Shown: positions 1-9,624 of the stretch, one piece after another | Layout: each line of letters opens with the position of its first letter | Numbering within the stretch: position 1 is the stretch's first letter | Assembly: GCF_000179595.2 (NCBI RefSeq) | Contig: NZ_JH556657.1 | Location: forward strand, 312,669 to 376,668 | Source of the DNA: Acetivibrio cellulolyticus CD2 | Lineage (GTDB): Bacteria; Bacillota; Clostridia; Acetivibrionales; Acetivibrionaceae | Length of the DNA: 64,000 nucleotides | Direction: 5' to 3' | The notes under the pieces: generated by a model | Seen by the model: only the letters and a program-made list of their open reading frames with translations | What the model was told of the DNA's origin: nothing | The model's database searches: none | Position numbers and translations under genes: made by a program

Positions 1-69
1 ACTGTGTGACCTTTTTATTAATCAAAGCTAATGTATTTACTTGGAATCGTGCCATCTAACCACACTTTA

Positions 70-1464
70 TTAATAGGCATCTCCTTTTTTTAGTACAACC
101 AAAATAGTCTTGAGAATTATCTTGATATCGAGCCATAAGGACCACTCATCTATATACTGAGTATCCAAGCTTACCACCTTTTCAAAATCAGTTATGTTAC
201 TTCTGCCGCTTACCTGCCACATACCAGTAAGTCCAGGCTTAAAGCTTATTCTTCTCCTATGATAGTTTTTATAATGGCTTACTTCATCGACCGTTGGAGG
301 ACGGGTTCCAACAAGGCTCATATCTCCCTTTAAAACATTTATAAATTGAGGTAATTCGTCAAGGCTTGTCTTCCTTAAAAACTTTCCGATCGGTGTAATC
401 CTTGGATCGGATTTCATTTTAAACATCAAACCTCCACTTACCTCATTTTTTTTCATAAGCTCTTTTTTACGCTCTTCTGCATCAGCATACATTGTTCGGA
501 ATTTATAGATTTTAAAAATTCTTCCGTTTAATCCAACTCTATCCTGACTAAACAAGGCAGGTCCCGGATCTGAAAGCTTTATCGCAGGAACAATGAAAAG
601 CGAAGCAATACCAGTAATAGTAAGACCTACTAAAGCCCCCACAATATCTATAAGTCTCTTAAAAGCAAGCTCAAAACTGTTGAGGCTCACAGAATGAAAT
701 ACAATAATTGGTAATGTGCCTATATATGACATATAAGTTTTCGCAATTCTTAAATCATAGAGGTCAACAATCATCTTAACTGTGACTCCCATCTCCTCAC
801 ATAAACGAACATACTTTCCAAATTCACCGGCATATCCTCTAGGTAGAGTAAATATGACTTCATCAACAGCATTAGCTTTCAAAATATTTTCTAAATCATC
901 AATATATCCCAATGCCCTTTTACTTTTAAACGGCGTGCTTCCGTGAATACTGATATATCCAATAACGTTAATTTTCAAACTTGTTTTTTTTACATAATAT
1001 GCATACTCTAAAGCTCTATCCGGAACTCCTGCAAAAACTACATTTTTGGCATTGCTGCTTCGATACTTATTAACCCAAAAAATATATATTAACCTCTCGG
1101 TAATAGACATTATGACACTTGTTATTACAAAACTCACAAACATTGTTCGGCTGATTAGTGTTTCTTTTATAAAGAACATAATAAACGTTAGAAACATACT
1201 AGAGATCAATGTTGAAAAAAGAACATTTCGAATAATTCTGTCATTGTAGTTAAAGGTGGTTTTATTATACATTCCCATAATAAGCATAATAGAAATCCAA
1301 ATAGGTATATAAATAATAGGAACCCATATAAATTCCATAATACCATGCAGTACCTTTAAATTCGAAGCTATCAAGTAAGCTATTACATACGATAAAACTA
1401 AAAATACTATGTCGAGTATACACTGGCCTATATTAGCATAGGCTAGTCGGTTTGATTTGTGCAT
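70..1464 (-). CDS. Polyprenyl-phosphate sugar-1-phosphate transferase (initiating glycosyltransferase)
   Basis: Probably transfers a hexose-1-phosphate from a nucleotide sugar to undecaprenyl phosphate, the first committed step of surface-polysaccharide repeat-unit assembly at the membrane. The N-terminal third has about four or five membrane segments. A Rossmann-like stretch (NVVFAGVPDRALEYA) follows, then another membrane helix and a C-terminal bacterial sugar transferase domain. That domain shows KRLIDIVGA, FSQDRVG, KFRTM, the LRKTSLDELPQ catalytic segment, VGTRPP and PGLTGMWQVSGR. The open frame reaches 1590, but the ATG at 1464 follows a GGGGGAGAAAG ribosome binding site and begins MHKSNRLAY, so I use it (464 aa). 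The gene lies at the promoter-distal end of the locus, about 290 bp after its upstream neighbour, so it may have its own promoter. Family membership is clear; the sugar is not predictable. Confidence 0.92.
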   Translation of the reverse strand: MHKSNRLAYANIGQCILDIVFLVLSYVIAYLIASNLKVLHGIMEFIWVPIIYIPIWISIMLIMGMYNKTTFNYNDRIIRNVLFSTLISSMFLTFIMFFIKETLISRTMFVSFVITSVIMSITERLIYIFWVNKYRSSNAKNVVFAGVPDRALEYAYYVKKTSLKINVIGYISIHGSTPFKSKRALGYIDDLENILKANAVDEVIFTLPRGYAGEFGKYVRLCEEMGVTVKMIVDLYDLRIAKTYMSYIGTLPIIVFHSVSLNSFELAFKRLIDIVGALVGLTITGIASLFIVPAIKLSDPGPALFSQDRVGLNGRIFKIYKFRTMYADAEERKKELMKKNEVSGGLMFKMKSDPRITPIGKFLRKTSLDELPQFINVLKGDMSLVGTRPPTVDEVSHYKNYHRRRISFKPGLTGMWQVSGRSNITDFEKVVSLDTQYIDEWSLWLDIKIILKTILVVLKKGDAY

Positions 1465-1756
1465 CTTTCTCCCCCAATCAAAATAAATAAAATTGTATAT
1501 ATTGTATAGCGCCGGGTCACTCAAGCCCTTTAATTTGATATAATACCAAATTATCACACAAAAAGCAACTCGTTTCTCTGTAGTAAACATAAAGTTAATG
1601 TAAAATTTCAGTAAAATTTAGAGAATCATGTATAACATTAACCTTTGTTCTGCTATTAAGATATCTAGTGCTGTATTGAACTAGTTAATTATATTCTCTT
1701 TATATTTTTTCTAAAACCCTATTTGTGCATCCGCCCGTACATTTATCTTGTAAATT

Positions 1757-2974
1757 TTATCTACCCAGCATTGACTTAATCTTCATTTTATAGGGCAGTC
1801 TATTCTTTATTTTTATTAAAATCAATTTAAAGCCCTTATCTTTTTTAAACCACATTTCGACCGCATCATATCCCTTTTCCCGATATAATTCCAATAAATT
1901 ATACCGTTTCTCGCTTCTGCGGATTGGAGCTTTCAACTGACCATTTTTTCTTGCTGCACATTCAAATTTTGAAACTGACAGTTGCATATCACTTGCATAT
2001 CTATCAATAAACCGTCTTCCTTGTTCTGTATTGACTATCAAGCACGAAATTCCTTTCTTTTCATCATAACTGCCGCCGTTGCTGCTCAGCAAAACAGGAT
2101 GTTCTTTTTCTACTCCCCAATAATCACCAATAGTAACATCTCCTGTTCTATGGCTATTGGCATACTTGCAAACGTAACAACTCTCTCGACATATTTCTGA
2201 TTTTAGAAACAGCTGACAATAGGAAGATTCACCTGTATATATGAGCTTTTCTTTTACCTTACCATTTGCAGTTTTATAGATAGCTTTCCCAGTATAACCC
2301 CAACCGTATGTCTTGTCTCTAAAATTAAACTCAGTAATTTTCGCCTTCAGCTTCTTCTCCAGTGAGTATATATAGTCTTTGAATAACTTTGCGTTTGGAA
2401 CTCCGTGGCAAATAATATCAATCAATAAGAGATTATCATAATCCTTATTTAGATAAGCTTTCAATCCAGCAATCTGGCAAGGCGTTCCAGAGAATAATAC
2501 AATCCGCTGTGAGTTCAGGTGCTGCTTGACTTGCGAATAGGAATTTCCGATAAAACTCTGTACATATTTAGAGCCTTGTAGCTTTTTCAAATCTACGAGA
2601 TTATCTACTCCAATATGTATAGGACTAAGTACACCATCAATCAGTTCCATAGAGCAACCATAGACAATGCCGTTTTCTTCAATCACAGAAGTTGCGATAC
2701 TTGCAAATATACCACCGGATGCAGACTGCATTACATCCGTCTTCTTAGTAACTCCTACAAAAGTTTCCAGAGGCGTATTGCTCTCCTCCACATTCTGGTA
2801 ACCACACACCTTCTTGCAAGCTCCGCAACGTATACACAAAGTTTCATTGATTACCGGATATAGGAAGCCATATTCGTCCTCCCGCATAGAAATTGCCTGC
2901 TTAGCACAAATGTTCATGCAAGCTCCGCATCCACAGCAGTCTGTTTTATCTTTGAATAGCATTATTTTCTCCAT
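1757..2974 (-). CDS. FrhB-like iron-sulfur protein of polysaccharide loci
   Basis: Belongs to the coenzyme F420 hydrogenase/dehydrogenase beta-subunit family, many members of which occur in capsule and exopolysaccharide clusters rather than with F420 enzymes. The N-terminus carries two 4Fe-4S ferredoxin motifs: CCGCGACMNIC near residues 13-23 and CIRCGACKKVC near 46-57. The FrhB N- and C-terminal regions follow, with a Cys in SGTPCQIAGLK and a later cluster ICRESCYVCKYANS leading into DVTIGDYWG. A GGAGGGG ribosome binding site supports the start. This family often sits near pyruvyltransferase-family proteins, as here. A redox role in modifying a sugar or pyruvyl group is plausible but is inference. 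Confidence 0.82.
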   Translation of the reverse strand: MEKIMLFKDKTDCCGCGACMNICAKQAISMREDEYGFLYPVINETLCIRCGACKKVCGYQNVEESNTPLETFVGVTKKTDVMQSASGGIFASIATSVIEENGIVYGCSMELIDGVLSPIHIGVDNLVDLKKLQGSKYVQSFIGNSYSQVKQHLNSQRIVLFSGTPCQIAGLKAYLNKDYDNLLLIDIICHGVPNAKLFKDYIYSLEKKLKAKITEFNFRDKTYGWGYTGKAIYKTANGKVKEKLIYTGESSYCQLFLKSEICRESCYVCKYANSHRTGDVTIGDYWGVEKEHPVLLSSNGGSYDEKKGISCLIVNTEQGRRFIDRYASDMQLSVSKFECAARKNGQLKAPIRRSEKRYNLLELYREKGYDAVEMWFKKDKGFKLILIKIKNRLPYKMKIKSMLGR

Positions 2975-3008
2975 AAACCCCTCCGATAACTAAACTTTAT
3001 TCAAAATG

Positions 3009-3557
3009 TCAGTTACGTTTTTCAAGTTTGATCATATTATTTTCCCTTTTCGAAGTAACTAGCATGTTATCTGGAATATTTCCCTGAACAATACATCCCG
3101 CTCCAATAACAACATTGTTTCCGATAACACTGCCTCGCAAAATAATAACACCAGCGGCAATCCAGACGTTGTTCCCAATCTTAATTTCGCTCGACTTGAA
3201 TTCACCAGGAATCTTTCCATTCTCATTGAAAGCATGGTCATGATCATAAATATATACACCTGGCCCTATTGAACAATTATTACCAATAGTAATTTTATTC
3301 AAACTAATACATGCAGAGTGTGCATTTATTGAAGTGTAATCACCAATATTGATTTCACCACCCCATGCAACAATACGCGTATAATCTCTGACATGGAAGT
3401 TTTTGCCCAAAACAATCTTGCCACGTTTCCCTTCCCCATTTAAAACCGATATTTCTGATTTATAGCACAAGCCTCTTGTAGGTTTAATAGTAATATCATT
3501 TTTAAATTTTAATTTTAAGCAAAAAGTTTTCATTAAGCTCTTTATACCCTTTATCAT
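3009..3557 (-). CDS. Hexapeptide-repeat O-acetyltransferase (LbH family)
   Basis: Probable acyltransferase that O-acetylates a sugar of the surface polysaccharide. The 182-residue protein is largely a left-handed beta-helix of imperfect hexapeptide repeats, such as IGDYTSINAHSACISLNKI and IGNNVWIAAGVIILRGSVIG. A DHDHAF segment near the middle resembles the active-site loop of the maltose/galactoside acetyltransferase group. It lies 34 bp upstream of the FrhB-like gene and about 190 bp downstream of the flippase gene. AAAGGGGAATG precedes the ATG. The acceptor sugar cannot be told from sequence. Confidence 0.85.
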   Translation of the reverse strand: MIKGIKSLMKTFCLKLKFKNDITIKPTRGLCYKSEISVLNGEGKRGKIVLGKNFHVRDYTRIVAWGGEINIGDYTSINAHSACISLNKITIGNNCSIGPGVYIYDHDHAFNENGKIPGEFKSSEIKIGNNVWIAAGVIILRGSVIGNNVVIGAGCIVQGNIPDNMLVTSKRENNMIKLEKRN

Positions 3558-3751
3558 AGTTCATTCCCCTTTATATAGATTTTTTGACTTTGCTACAGAG
3601 CTATCAACCACTACAAACCTATCATTACAGAATTATTTTCAATTACTTCAGCAACTTTGTTTTATGGTAAAATTTCTTCATGGCAAACTTGACTCTACCT
3701 TTATACCTCATATTTTGCCTGCTTATAGCAAAATGATATATTCGTAATTAT

Positions 3752-5167
3752 TTACTCTTTACTTCCAACTAATAATCTCGCTTTATTTACCATAAAAACA
3801 ATAAGAAATTTATTTTCAATCAGGTTGTACAAAATTGCAATTACAAAGCAACTCAAAAAGGTTACCGCATTGTTTACCATACACATAATTACAGATACAA
3901 TAAGAATTGCCAATTCTGAAACCATTTTTATATAGTTGTATTTTATACTTATAACTTTATTCAAATCATACATTCTGTATAATAAAATAGCCATGTACGA
4001 TATCACCGTAGATATTGACGCTGCATACAAACCTATCCACTTTATAAACAACAAGTTTATGACTAAATTGATGACCGCACCCATTATAGAAGAATATCCG
4101 ACCTGTTTAGTACGCTTTAAGGCGATATAGATTCCGCCATAAAAAAAAACGATACTGCTCAAAAAAACGCCGACATACAAAATAGGAATTTGATAGTATG
4201 CTTCACGATATTTTTCATTTACCAAAACTTTGAATAATATTGGTGTTAAAGCAATCAAGACAAGCATTATTCCAAGCAAAAACTTAAACAACATATCATA
4301 CATTTTGCTATAATACTCATCTGGATTTCCTTCATCTGATGCCTTGGATGCACTTTCCATCCAAGCTAAATTGAATATATTGTATGCAGTATTATACATA
4401 TTCGGAATCCTATTAGCAACAGAAAAAACCCCATTGGCAGAGCTTCCCAAAAATCCCGTTACAACTAATCTATTTGATAGGTTTACAACCCAAACGGATA
4501 ATGAATTCGGAACTAACGGAATAGAAAATTTAAGTAGCTGTTTTAATGCAGAAATAGAAAAATACGATTTATTACATAATTTATATGCCCTAGAAAAGAC
4601 AAACATATATGCAACTGCGAGCATATATCCGCATATGATAGAAAGAATAACTCCATCTATTCCCCATCTAAATATGACAACAAACATTATTATTGCCAAC
4701 ATGTTTGTAACTGAAAAAATGATTGCACCTACAGAAAAGTATATATTATGACCTAATCCGCGACACACCTGTCCAACCACATAATATATAGCCTCGGCTA
4801 ACAACACCGCACAAACATACAAACTAGTTGTGTGACCTATATTAAATAATCTAAGCCCTAAATATGCTAATGGCGTGAAAACTACACAAGCGCCTAATAT
4901 GTAAGCTATTGCTGCTGTCACATATTTTCTTTTATCTTTTTCTTCATTGGCACTTACCAAATGCCTGAACACTCCTTGGAATATCTGCATTGTTATTATA
5001 GGTATCAACAAGCCAGCCAATGTTATCATTAAATCATAGGAACCAAATTCTGATGTCGACAAATAAGCTGTCAATATAGGTAAAGTAATAATTGTCATCA
5101 ACTTTGGAATTAACTGTCCAATTCCTAGTATTAATGTGTTTTTAATTAACTCTTCATTCCGTTTCAT
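3752..5167 (-). CDS. Oligosaccharide flippase (Wzx-like, PST/MATE superfamily)
   Basis: Integral membrane protein of about 12-14 helices, expected to flip undecaprenyl-linked repeat units across the membrane before Wzy polymerisation. It opens with NTLILGIGQLIPKLMTIITLPILTAYL-type sequence characteristic of polysaccharide transporters and keeps the spaced charged loops of the family. The longest frame starts at a codon at 5185, but the ATG at 5167 (MKRNEELIK) has GGTGG seven bases upstream and is preferred (471 aa). A 21-bp gap separates it from the broken serine-acetyltransferase-like gene just upstream. Assignment is by family; substrate is unknown. Confidence 0.88.
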   Translation of the reverse strand: MKRNEELIKNTLILGIGQLIPKLMTIITLPILTAYLSTSEFGSYDLMITLAGLLIPIITMQIFQGVFRHLVSANEEKDKRKYVTAAIAYILGACVVFTPLAYLGLRLFNIGHTTSLYVCAVLLAEAIYYVVGQVCRGLGHNIYFSVGAIIFSVTNMLAIIMFVVIFRWGIDGVILSIICGYMLAVAYMFVFSRAYKLCNKSYFSISALKQLLKFSIPLVPNSLSVWVVNLSNRLVVTGFLGSSANGVFSVANRIPNMYNTAYNIFNLAWMESASKASDEGNPDEYYSKMYDMLFKFLLGIMLVLIALTPILFKVLVNEKYREAYYQIPILYVGVFLSSIVFFYGGIYIALKRTKQVGYSSIMGAVINLVINLLFIKWIGLYAASISTVISYMAILLYRMYDLNKVISIKYNYIKMVSELAILIVSVIMCMVNNAVTFLSCFVIAILYNLIENKFLIVFMVNKARLLVGSKE

Positions 5168-5188
5168 ATATATACCACCATTCAAAAT

Positions 5189-5659
5189 TTAAAAATCACT
5201 TCTTTTAATCATTTCAGTTGCTTTAGTAATATTACAATCGGAACCATTTAAACTAATAACTTTTTCAGGTACACCACCAACTGTAACATTTGATTTTTCT
5301 ATATCCTTTACCACCATAGCACCTGCTCCTATTACAACATTATTAGTGATTGCTACAGCACAATTGTTTTTGCTCCGCTTCCTAAAAAACAATTATCGCC
5401 AATAACAGGCGGTTGTGTATTTCCGTTAGTTGCTCCTATTCCGCAATTGCATCCAACTTTGGCAGTTGGATTAACAATAATCCCCTCTATAATATGTAAT
5501 GCTTAACCCTAGCCAGAATACGATAGGATCAATTTCGATTCCCAGCTTAACCCCTAAACAAATTAATCTTATTTTAAGTAGAACTTGAATGGTGTATAAA
5601 AGAAACTCGTACAATTTGTATATTACTCCACTTTGCTTAACAAAATTTAGTACTTCCAT
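5189..5659 (-). pseudogene. Serine-acetyltransferase-like gene broken by two compensating frameshifts
   Basis: Read with two single-base corrections, this stretch gives about 156 residues of a CysE-like left-handed beta-helix acyltransferase. The N-terminal part (MEVLNFVKQ to LSITYYRG) and the C-terminal part (AVAITNNVVIGAG to SDF) are in the same frame. The middle part (IIVNPTAKVGCNCGIG to GSGAKTI) is in another. One extra G in a GGGG run (positions 5482-5485) shifts the frame, and one missing G near 5361 restores it. Uncorrected, both junctions hit stops. The corrected middle has no stops and matches the family pattern of hexapeptide repeats. Both errors are in G runs, so sequencing error is a real alternative to gene decay. 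The likely role was O-acetylation in the surrounding polysaccharide locus. Confidence 0.75.
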
Positions 5660-5660
5660 A

Positions 5661-5682
5661 CCACATCAACAAAATGATGTGG
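5661..5682. repeat. Perfect 8-bp hairpin upstream of the broken acetyltransferase
   Basis: CCACATCA, a six-base ACAAAA loop, then TGATGTGG: a perfect inverted repeat one base upstream of the ATG of the broken acetyltransferase gene (minus strand). No T run follows on either strand, so it is not a standard terminator. It would lie over the ribosome-binding region of that gene. Confidence 0.5.
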
Positions 5683-5762
5683 GTATTTCAGACTATCTAG
5701 AATTCGATGAGTCTTCTTATCACAAGCCAAATACCACTTCAAATCTGCTTTATTCTATGTAT

Positions 5763-6866
5763 TCATTGTTTTCCTTCAGTAGTAATTAATTGTTGTTTTA
5801 AATAATCCATTGACTCCTGCCGTAATTTATTTATCTGCCTATCAACCTGAATGTAATCAATAGGAGCTTTATCGAACGAATTCAAACTATGCTGAAGGTC
5901 ATTTTTAGCCAGATATTGTATACCTAAGTCAGATAATAAATCTATTACCTTAAATGCATTATTTCGAACCACAACTCTAAACTGTTTCCCAAATGTAAGG
6001 GAGAACACTGTTCCATGGAAAGTATCCGTAATTACATATTTAGCATGCTTAAACAACTCTACAAATTCATATGGGCTAGCGTTTACATTTATATCGCACC
6101 ATTTATGATAATATCCAACCGAAATTACTTGTAACCCTTTTTCCTTTGCAAACTTTCTAATGGCTATTACTTCTGTTGCTTTGTCCATATTGAATGTATA
6201 AGAATATATCAGTATATATTTTTTCTCCCTCCACTTGCCGGTATCCCATTGTGTTCTTTCATTAATAAAAGAATACAGCATCACCGGATCTATAACCTTG
6301 ACACAATTCTTTATTCCACACTGCTTCTCAAGAAGAATTCCTGTGTTATTGTCTCTATATGAAATCCCGTTAAATTTTGATAGCAGTGTTATTATTTCAC
6401 CACTCTCAGAATAGCTTTTAAATAGCTTTTCCGTTATATATCCAAAACTAGCTGCATACGAAAAAATAAACGGTGTGACCACATTTTTCCCATACATAAA
6501 TGGGTTATATCCTTCATAGAAGTCAAAAACCATATCGCTCCCAACCACAGTTGCAGACAATTCTTGATCGATATCATATTGCTCACCAATGTGCAATTCA
6601 TTCATTCTAAAAACTTCAAACAATTCTTTTTTGTCTTTATTCCATTTAGGCAATGCTTTTCTAGCCTGTAGTCCACTTAAATTGAACCTTTTTATTCCAC
6701 GAATAATCTTTTTCATCAACTCATCATCCATACTATCAAGATTACGTTGATAATCAAGCATTATGGCTTCATGTCCATAATTCTCGATACATTTTTCCAA
6801 TGCGTATGCTTGCAAAACTGCACCATGATTAACCACCTTATACCAAGTCAATACACCTATTCTCAT
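5763..6866 (-). CDS. Polysaccharide pyruvyl transferase family protein
   Basis: Likely adds a pyruvate ketal to a sugar of the surface polysaccharide, using phosphoenolpyruvate by analogy with characterised family members. The 367-residue protein starts with MRIGVLTWYKVVNHGAVLQA, the usual N-terminus of the group. It contains a conserved VVGSDMVFDF-type segment and a DTFHGTVFSLTFGKQF block, which in this family is the strongly conserved histidine-containing motif near the C-terminus. AAAGGAAAAAGAG precedes the ATG. It lies 19 bp downstream of the polymerase gene, in the same operon. Family members differ widely in substrate and some are unproven as transferases, so the exact reaction is inference. 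Confidence 0.85.
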   Translation of the reverse strand: MRIGVLTWYKVVNHGAVLQAYALEKCIENYGHEAIMLDYQRNLDSMDDELMKKIIRGIKRFNLSGLQARKALPKWNKDKKELFEVFRMNELHIGEQYDIDQELSATVVGSDMVFDFYEGYNPFMYGKNVVTPFIFSYAASFGYITEKLFKSYSESGEIITLLSKFNGISYRDNNTGILLEKQCGIKNCVKVIDPVMLYSFINERTQWDTGKWREKKYILIYSYTFNMDKATEVIAIRKFAKEKGLQVISVGYYHKWCDINVNASPYEFVELFKHAKYVITDTFHGTVFSLTFGKQFRVVVRNNAFKVIDLLSDLGIQYLAKNDLQHSLNSFDKAPIDYIQVDRQINKLRQESMDYLKQQLITTEGKQ

Positions 6867-6885
6867 CTCTTTTTCCTTTCTTCCA

Positions 6886-8361
6886 CTACCGTTTCAACTG
6901 ACGGTATGCATACTTAATTAACACCACCGGTAAAATTACATATAGTATCATTGGTCTAAATACTGCATAAAAGCTACTACGAACCGACGCCTTTAACAAA
7001 ATTCCCATGAACAATATAACTTGATAATTGTCCAACACATCATTTTTGTTCTCAAATTTCCTGTTGAAATAAATACAAACTTTTCCCCAAAAATAGAACA
7101 CAAGGCAACCCAAAGCTCCAAAATTATAATATGCTTCAGCAATAGGCGTACAACCTATACCAAAGCTATAGCCACGGTAGTTCCTCAGCCAATCTGAAAT
7201 ATTACCATACTCTGTTGCCGGATGAATATCCCAGAAGTTCAGGTTTGGAACTATAGATGTCAGCGATACAAGATATGAAAAACCATACGAAAAGGCTTTT
7301 TCAGCAGGTATCACTAATTGAAATTCTACTAAGGTCGTCAAATTCCATCCTATGTCACCCAAAAAGTCAATTACTGGATTATTATCTGTATTAGAGAAAT
7401 AATCGATAAAACCAGAAAAATCTTCAATAGCATTTGACCTAAGCATGTCAACCATTCTCATAGAAGCCATCAATATAAAAACAGCTCCAACCCCAAACAT
7501 AACCCATTTCCTGGGGATCTTTTTATCCTTAAAAAATACAAACAGAAAAGCTATAGAAAATAAAATCACACCAGTCCTTTGCCCCAACATTAACTCACTT
7601 ATTAAATATATGGCCATCAGCCCATATGCAACTATAGCCTTTATCATAAAATTACTTTTATTGTAGTCATTTTTTACTCCCCATGCATAGAGCAATGTAA
7701 CAACACCCACAACAAAGAATTCTGCAATTTTGCCCAACATTGAACTTATTCCGTAAGTAACATTTTCATACTGGCTTCCATAACTTGATAACAAATACAA
7801 ATAATATGTCTGTACAAAATTAATAATGAAGGGCACTATAGTAGCAAGTACAAGCAATACGCCAAACCACACCATTACAATATACAGATTTTTTTCTTCT
7901 ATATACTTTGTTTGCCCACTTATTTGATTTTTTACTTTTTTAGTAGCCTTAGTTTTTACGTCAATACTCCCAATTACTGTTGCATGTAATACTGATAAAC
8001 AAGTGTAAGCGAACAGTAATGCATTACGTAAATCTTTCTCATTAAAGCCATAATTCCAATGATGCAAATCTCGGTATCCGGCTTCAGTTCCAAAAGCCCA
8101 CATTATACTTTGACCACATAAACACAAATACAAAACTGTTACAAACACTATATATGGAGATAAAATCCTGTGATAAATGCTTCTCCATGATAACAAGAAA
8201 TATATATACAGAACTACTCCAATAATTGAAACAAATTGCATGTTGCTCCATATTCCAGATGAGCTGCTTTCGTTACCAAAGAAAACATATATAATAAACA
8301 TTAGCAGTGCTACAAAGTACCCGACAAGCACCTTTGCACTAATAGTCAGTCTTCTATTCAT
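6886..8361 (-). CDS. Wzy-like repeat-unit polymerase
   Basis: Polytopic membrane protein of 491 residues with about 12 hydrophobic helices and one large extracytoplasmic loop in its C-terminal half (near the NTDNNPVIDFLGDIGWN stretch). This is the layout of O-antigen/oligosaccharide repeat-unit polymerases. It sits between a glycosyltransferase and the pyruvyltransferase-family gene and is the only polymerase candidate in the locus. It would join repeat units delivered by the flippase at 3752-5167 under length control by the Wzz-kinase at 17928-19322. Wzy sequences are poorly conserved, so the call rests on topology and context. Confidence 0.8.
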   Translation of the reverse strand: MNRRLTISAKVLVGYFVALLMFIIYVFFGNESSSSGIWSNMQFVSIIGVVLYIYFLLSWRSIYHRILSPYIVFVTVLYLCLCGQSIMWAFGTEAGYRDLHHWNYGFNEKDLRNALLFAYTCLSVLHATVIGSIDVKTKATKKVKNQISGQTKYIEEKNLYIVMVWFGVLLVLATIVPFIINFVQTYYLYLLSSYGSQYENVTYGISSMLGKIAEFFVVGVVTLLYAWGVKNDYNKSNFMIKAIVAYGLMAIYLISELMLGQRTGVILFSIAFLFVFFKDKKIPRKWVMFGVGAVFILMASMRMVDMLRSNAIEDFSGFIDYFSNTDNNPVIDFLGDIGWNLTTLVEFQLVIPAEKAFSYGFSYLVSLTSIVPNLNFWDIHPATEYGNISDWLRNYRGYSFGIGCTPIAEAYYNFGALGCLVFYFWGKVCIYFNRKFENKNDVLDNYQVILFMGILLKASVRSSFYAVFRPMILYVILPVVLIKYAYRQLKR

Positions 8362-8388
8362 TTCACTGAATCCTCATTTCAAAAATAC

Positions 8389-9483
8389 TCATGAGTTGCC
8401 CTTTACCTTATACAAACTCAAAACCATTTGACTACTCAGGTTTATATCGTAATTATGCTGTGCAACAGCTGCAAATATTTCTTTTTTAGATAAGCTTTTT
8501 TTATTATCTCTAACTTTCTTGACTTTTTCAACCCATAAAGAAATATCTAGCCTCAAATAGTCGATAAGACCAAGGCCAAAGTCAACTTCTGGTGTTACAC
8601 CTTCTGAAACAAAACTCATTAATCCAGAACACTGTGCCTCAACTAGTGTCACAGGTAGACCTTCATGTAAAGATGGTAAAATAAACAAATCTGTAGCCTT
8701 CAAATACTCAAAAGCATTAGAAACGTTTCCACAGAAAACTACTTCATCAATTTCTTTTTTCTGTATTTGACTCTTAATTTGTCCAAATAATTCTCCCTCA
8801 CCAAGCAAAAATAATTGATATGCTATATTTTCATTTTTAAGTTCCTCTGCCAGTTCAATAATAAACGTATGGTTTTTTTGTTCGGTAAACCTCCCAATGT
8901 GGCATATATGCAAAACATCTGGTTTCATACCAAGTTTGCGAATCAAATTATCCCTGTCTTCAAACGTCGTAGGCAAGAATCTCTCTGTATCAATCCCATT
9001 CGGAATAACTTTATAACTTGCTTTGCCAAAAAGTGCTTTGCCTGCATCTTGTCCACAAGCAACATATTTTGTTGCACACAATTTGATTAGCAGTTTACCT
9101 ATATTCGTATTTACTCCGCGCGGAAATTGAGTATTGTGACTGTGGCTAATTCTAATTGGGATTCCTGCCAATTTTGCTGCCATCAAACTTAACCCTGATA
9201 AATCATTCACATGTGAGTGAACTACATCAAATGGTCCATTATTCTTCATGACATCACGTTGTCTTACTATATACTTCAAAATGCCTATCTTCTTGGGACT
9301 TTCAACGTAGTATATTTTACCCCCTAGTGCTTTAACTTCTTCTTCATAACCGTTTTCTACAGACTCTTTAAGAAGAAAATCAAACTGAATTATACTTCTA
9401 TCAATTTTACGATAGATGTTCATAACCATAGTTTCAGCTCCACCACGTTGCAGTGAACCCAAAATATGCAAAACTCGAATCAC
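8389..9483 (-). CDS. GT4-family glycosyltransferase (EpsF-like)
   Basis: Cytoplasmic GT-B glycosyltransferase of 364 residues. The N-terminal domain begins IRVLHILGSLQRGGAETMV, with the glycine-rich acceptor loop typical of EpsF-like enzymes. The C-terminal domain carries HIGRFTEQKNH and the E-x7-E donor-binding motif within LHEGLPVTLVEAQCSG. The start is a GTG at 9483 with GGTGG nine bases upstream. It lies 27 bp upstream of the polymerase gene. It should add one sugar of the repeat unit; donor and linkage cannot be predicted. Confidence 0.9.
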   Translation of the reverse strand: MIRVLHILGSLQRGGAETMVMNIYRKIDRSIIQFDFLLKESVENGYEEEVKALGGKIYYVESPKKIGILKYIVRQRDVMKNNGPFDVVHSHVNDLSGLSLMAAKLAGIPIRISHSHNTQFPRGVNTNIGKLLIKLCATKYVACGQDAGKALFGKASYKVIPNGIDTERFLPTTFEDRDNLIRKLGMKPDVLHICHIGRFTEQKNHTFIIELAEELKNENIAYQLFLLGEGELFGQIKSQIQKKEIDEVVFCGNVSNAFEYLKATDLFILPSLHEGLPVTLVEAQCSGLMSFVSEGVTPEVDFGLGLIDYLRLDISLWVEKVKKVRDNKKSLSKKEIFAAVAQHNYDINLSSQMVLSLYKVKGNS

Positions 9484-9624
9484 TAGTTAACACCACCCCC
9501 AACCATAAACTCCTTTAATTTCAAACAATTAGTTTTTGATAAGATATATTTACCTAAAGAAAATCTAAAAATAATACAATCACTTACACGGTTTCTCCAC
9601 TAATAGGGCCATACTGTCATTAAT

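Noticed and set aside
1-69. Possible gene end at the left edge
   Set aside because: No frame with conserved content or signal could be made out in 69 bases; only AT-rich sequence past the stop codon of the first gene.
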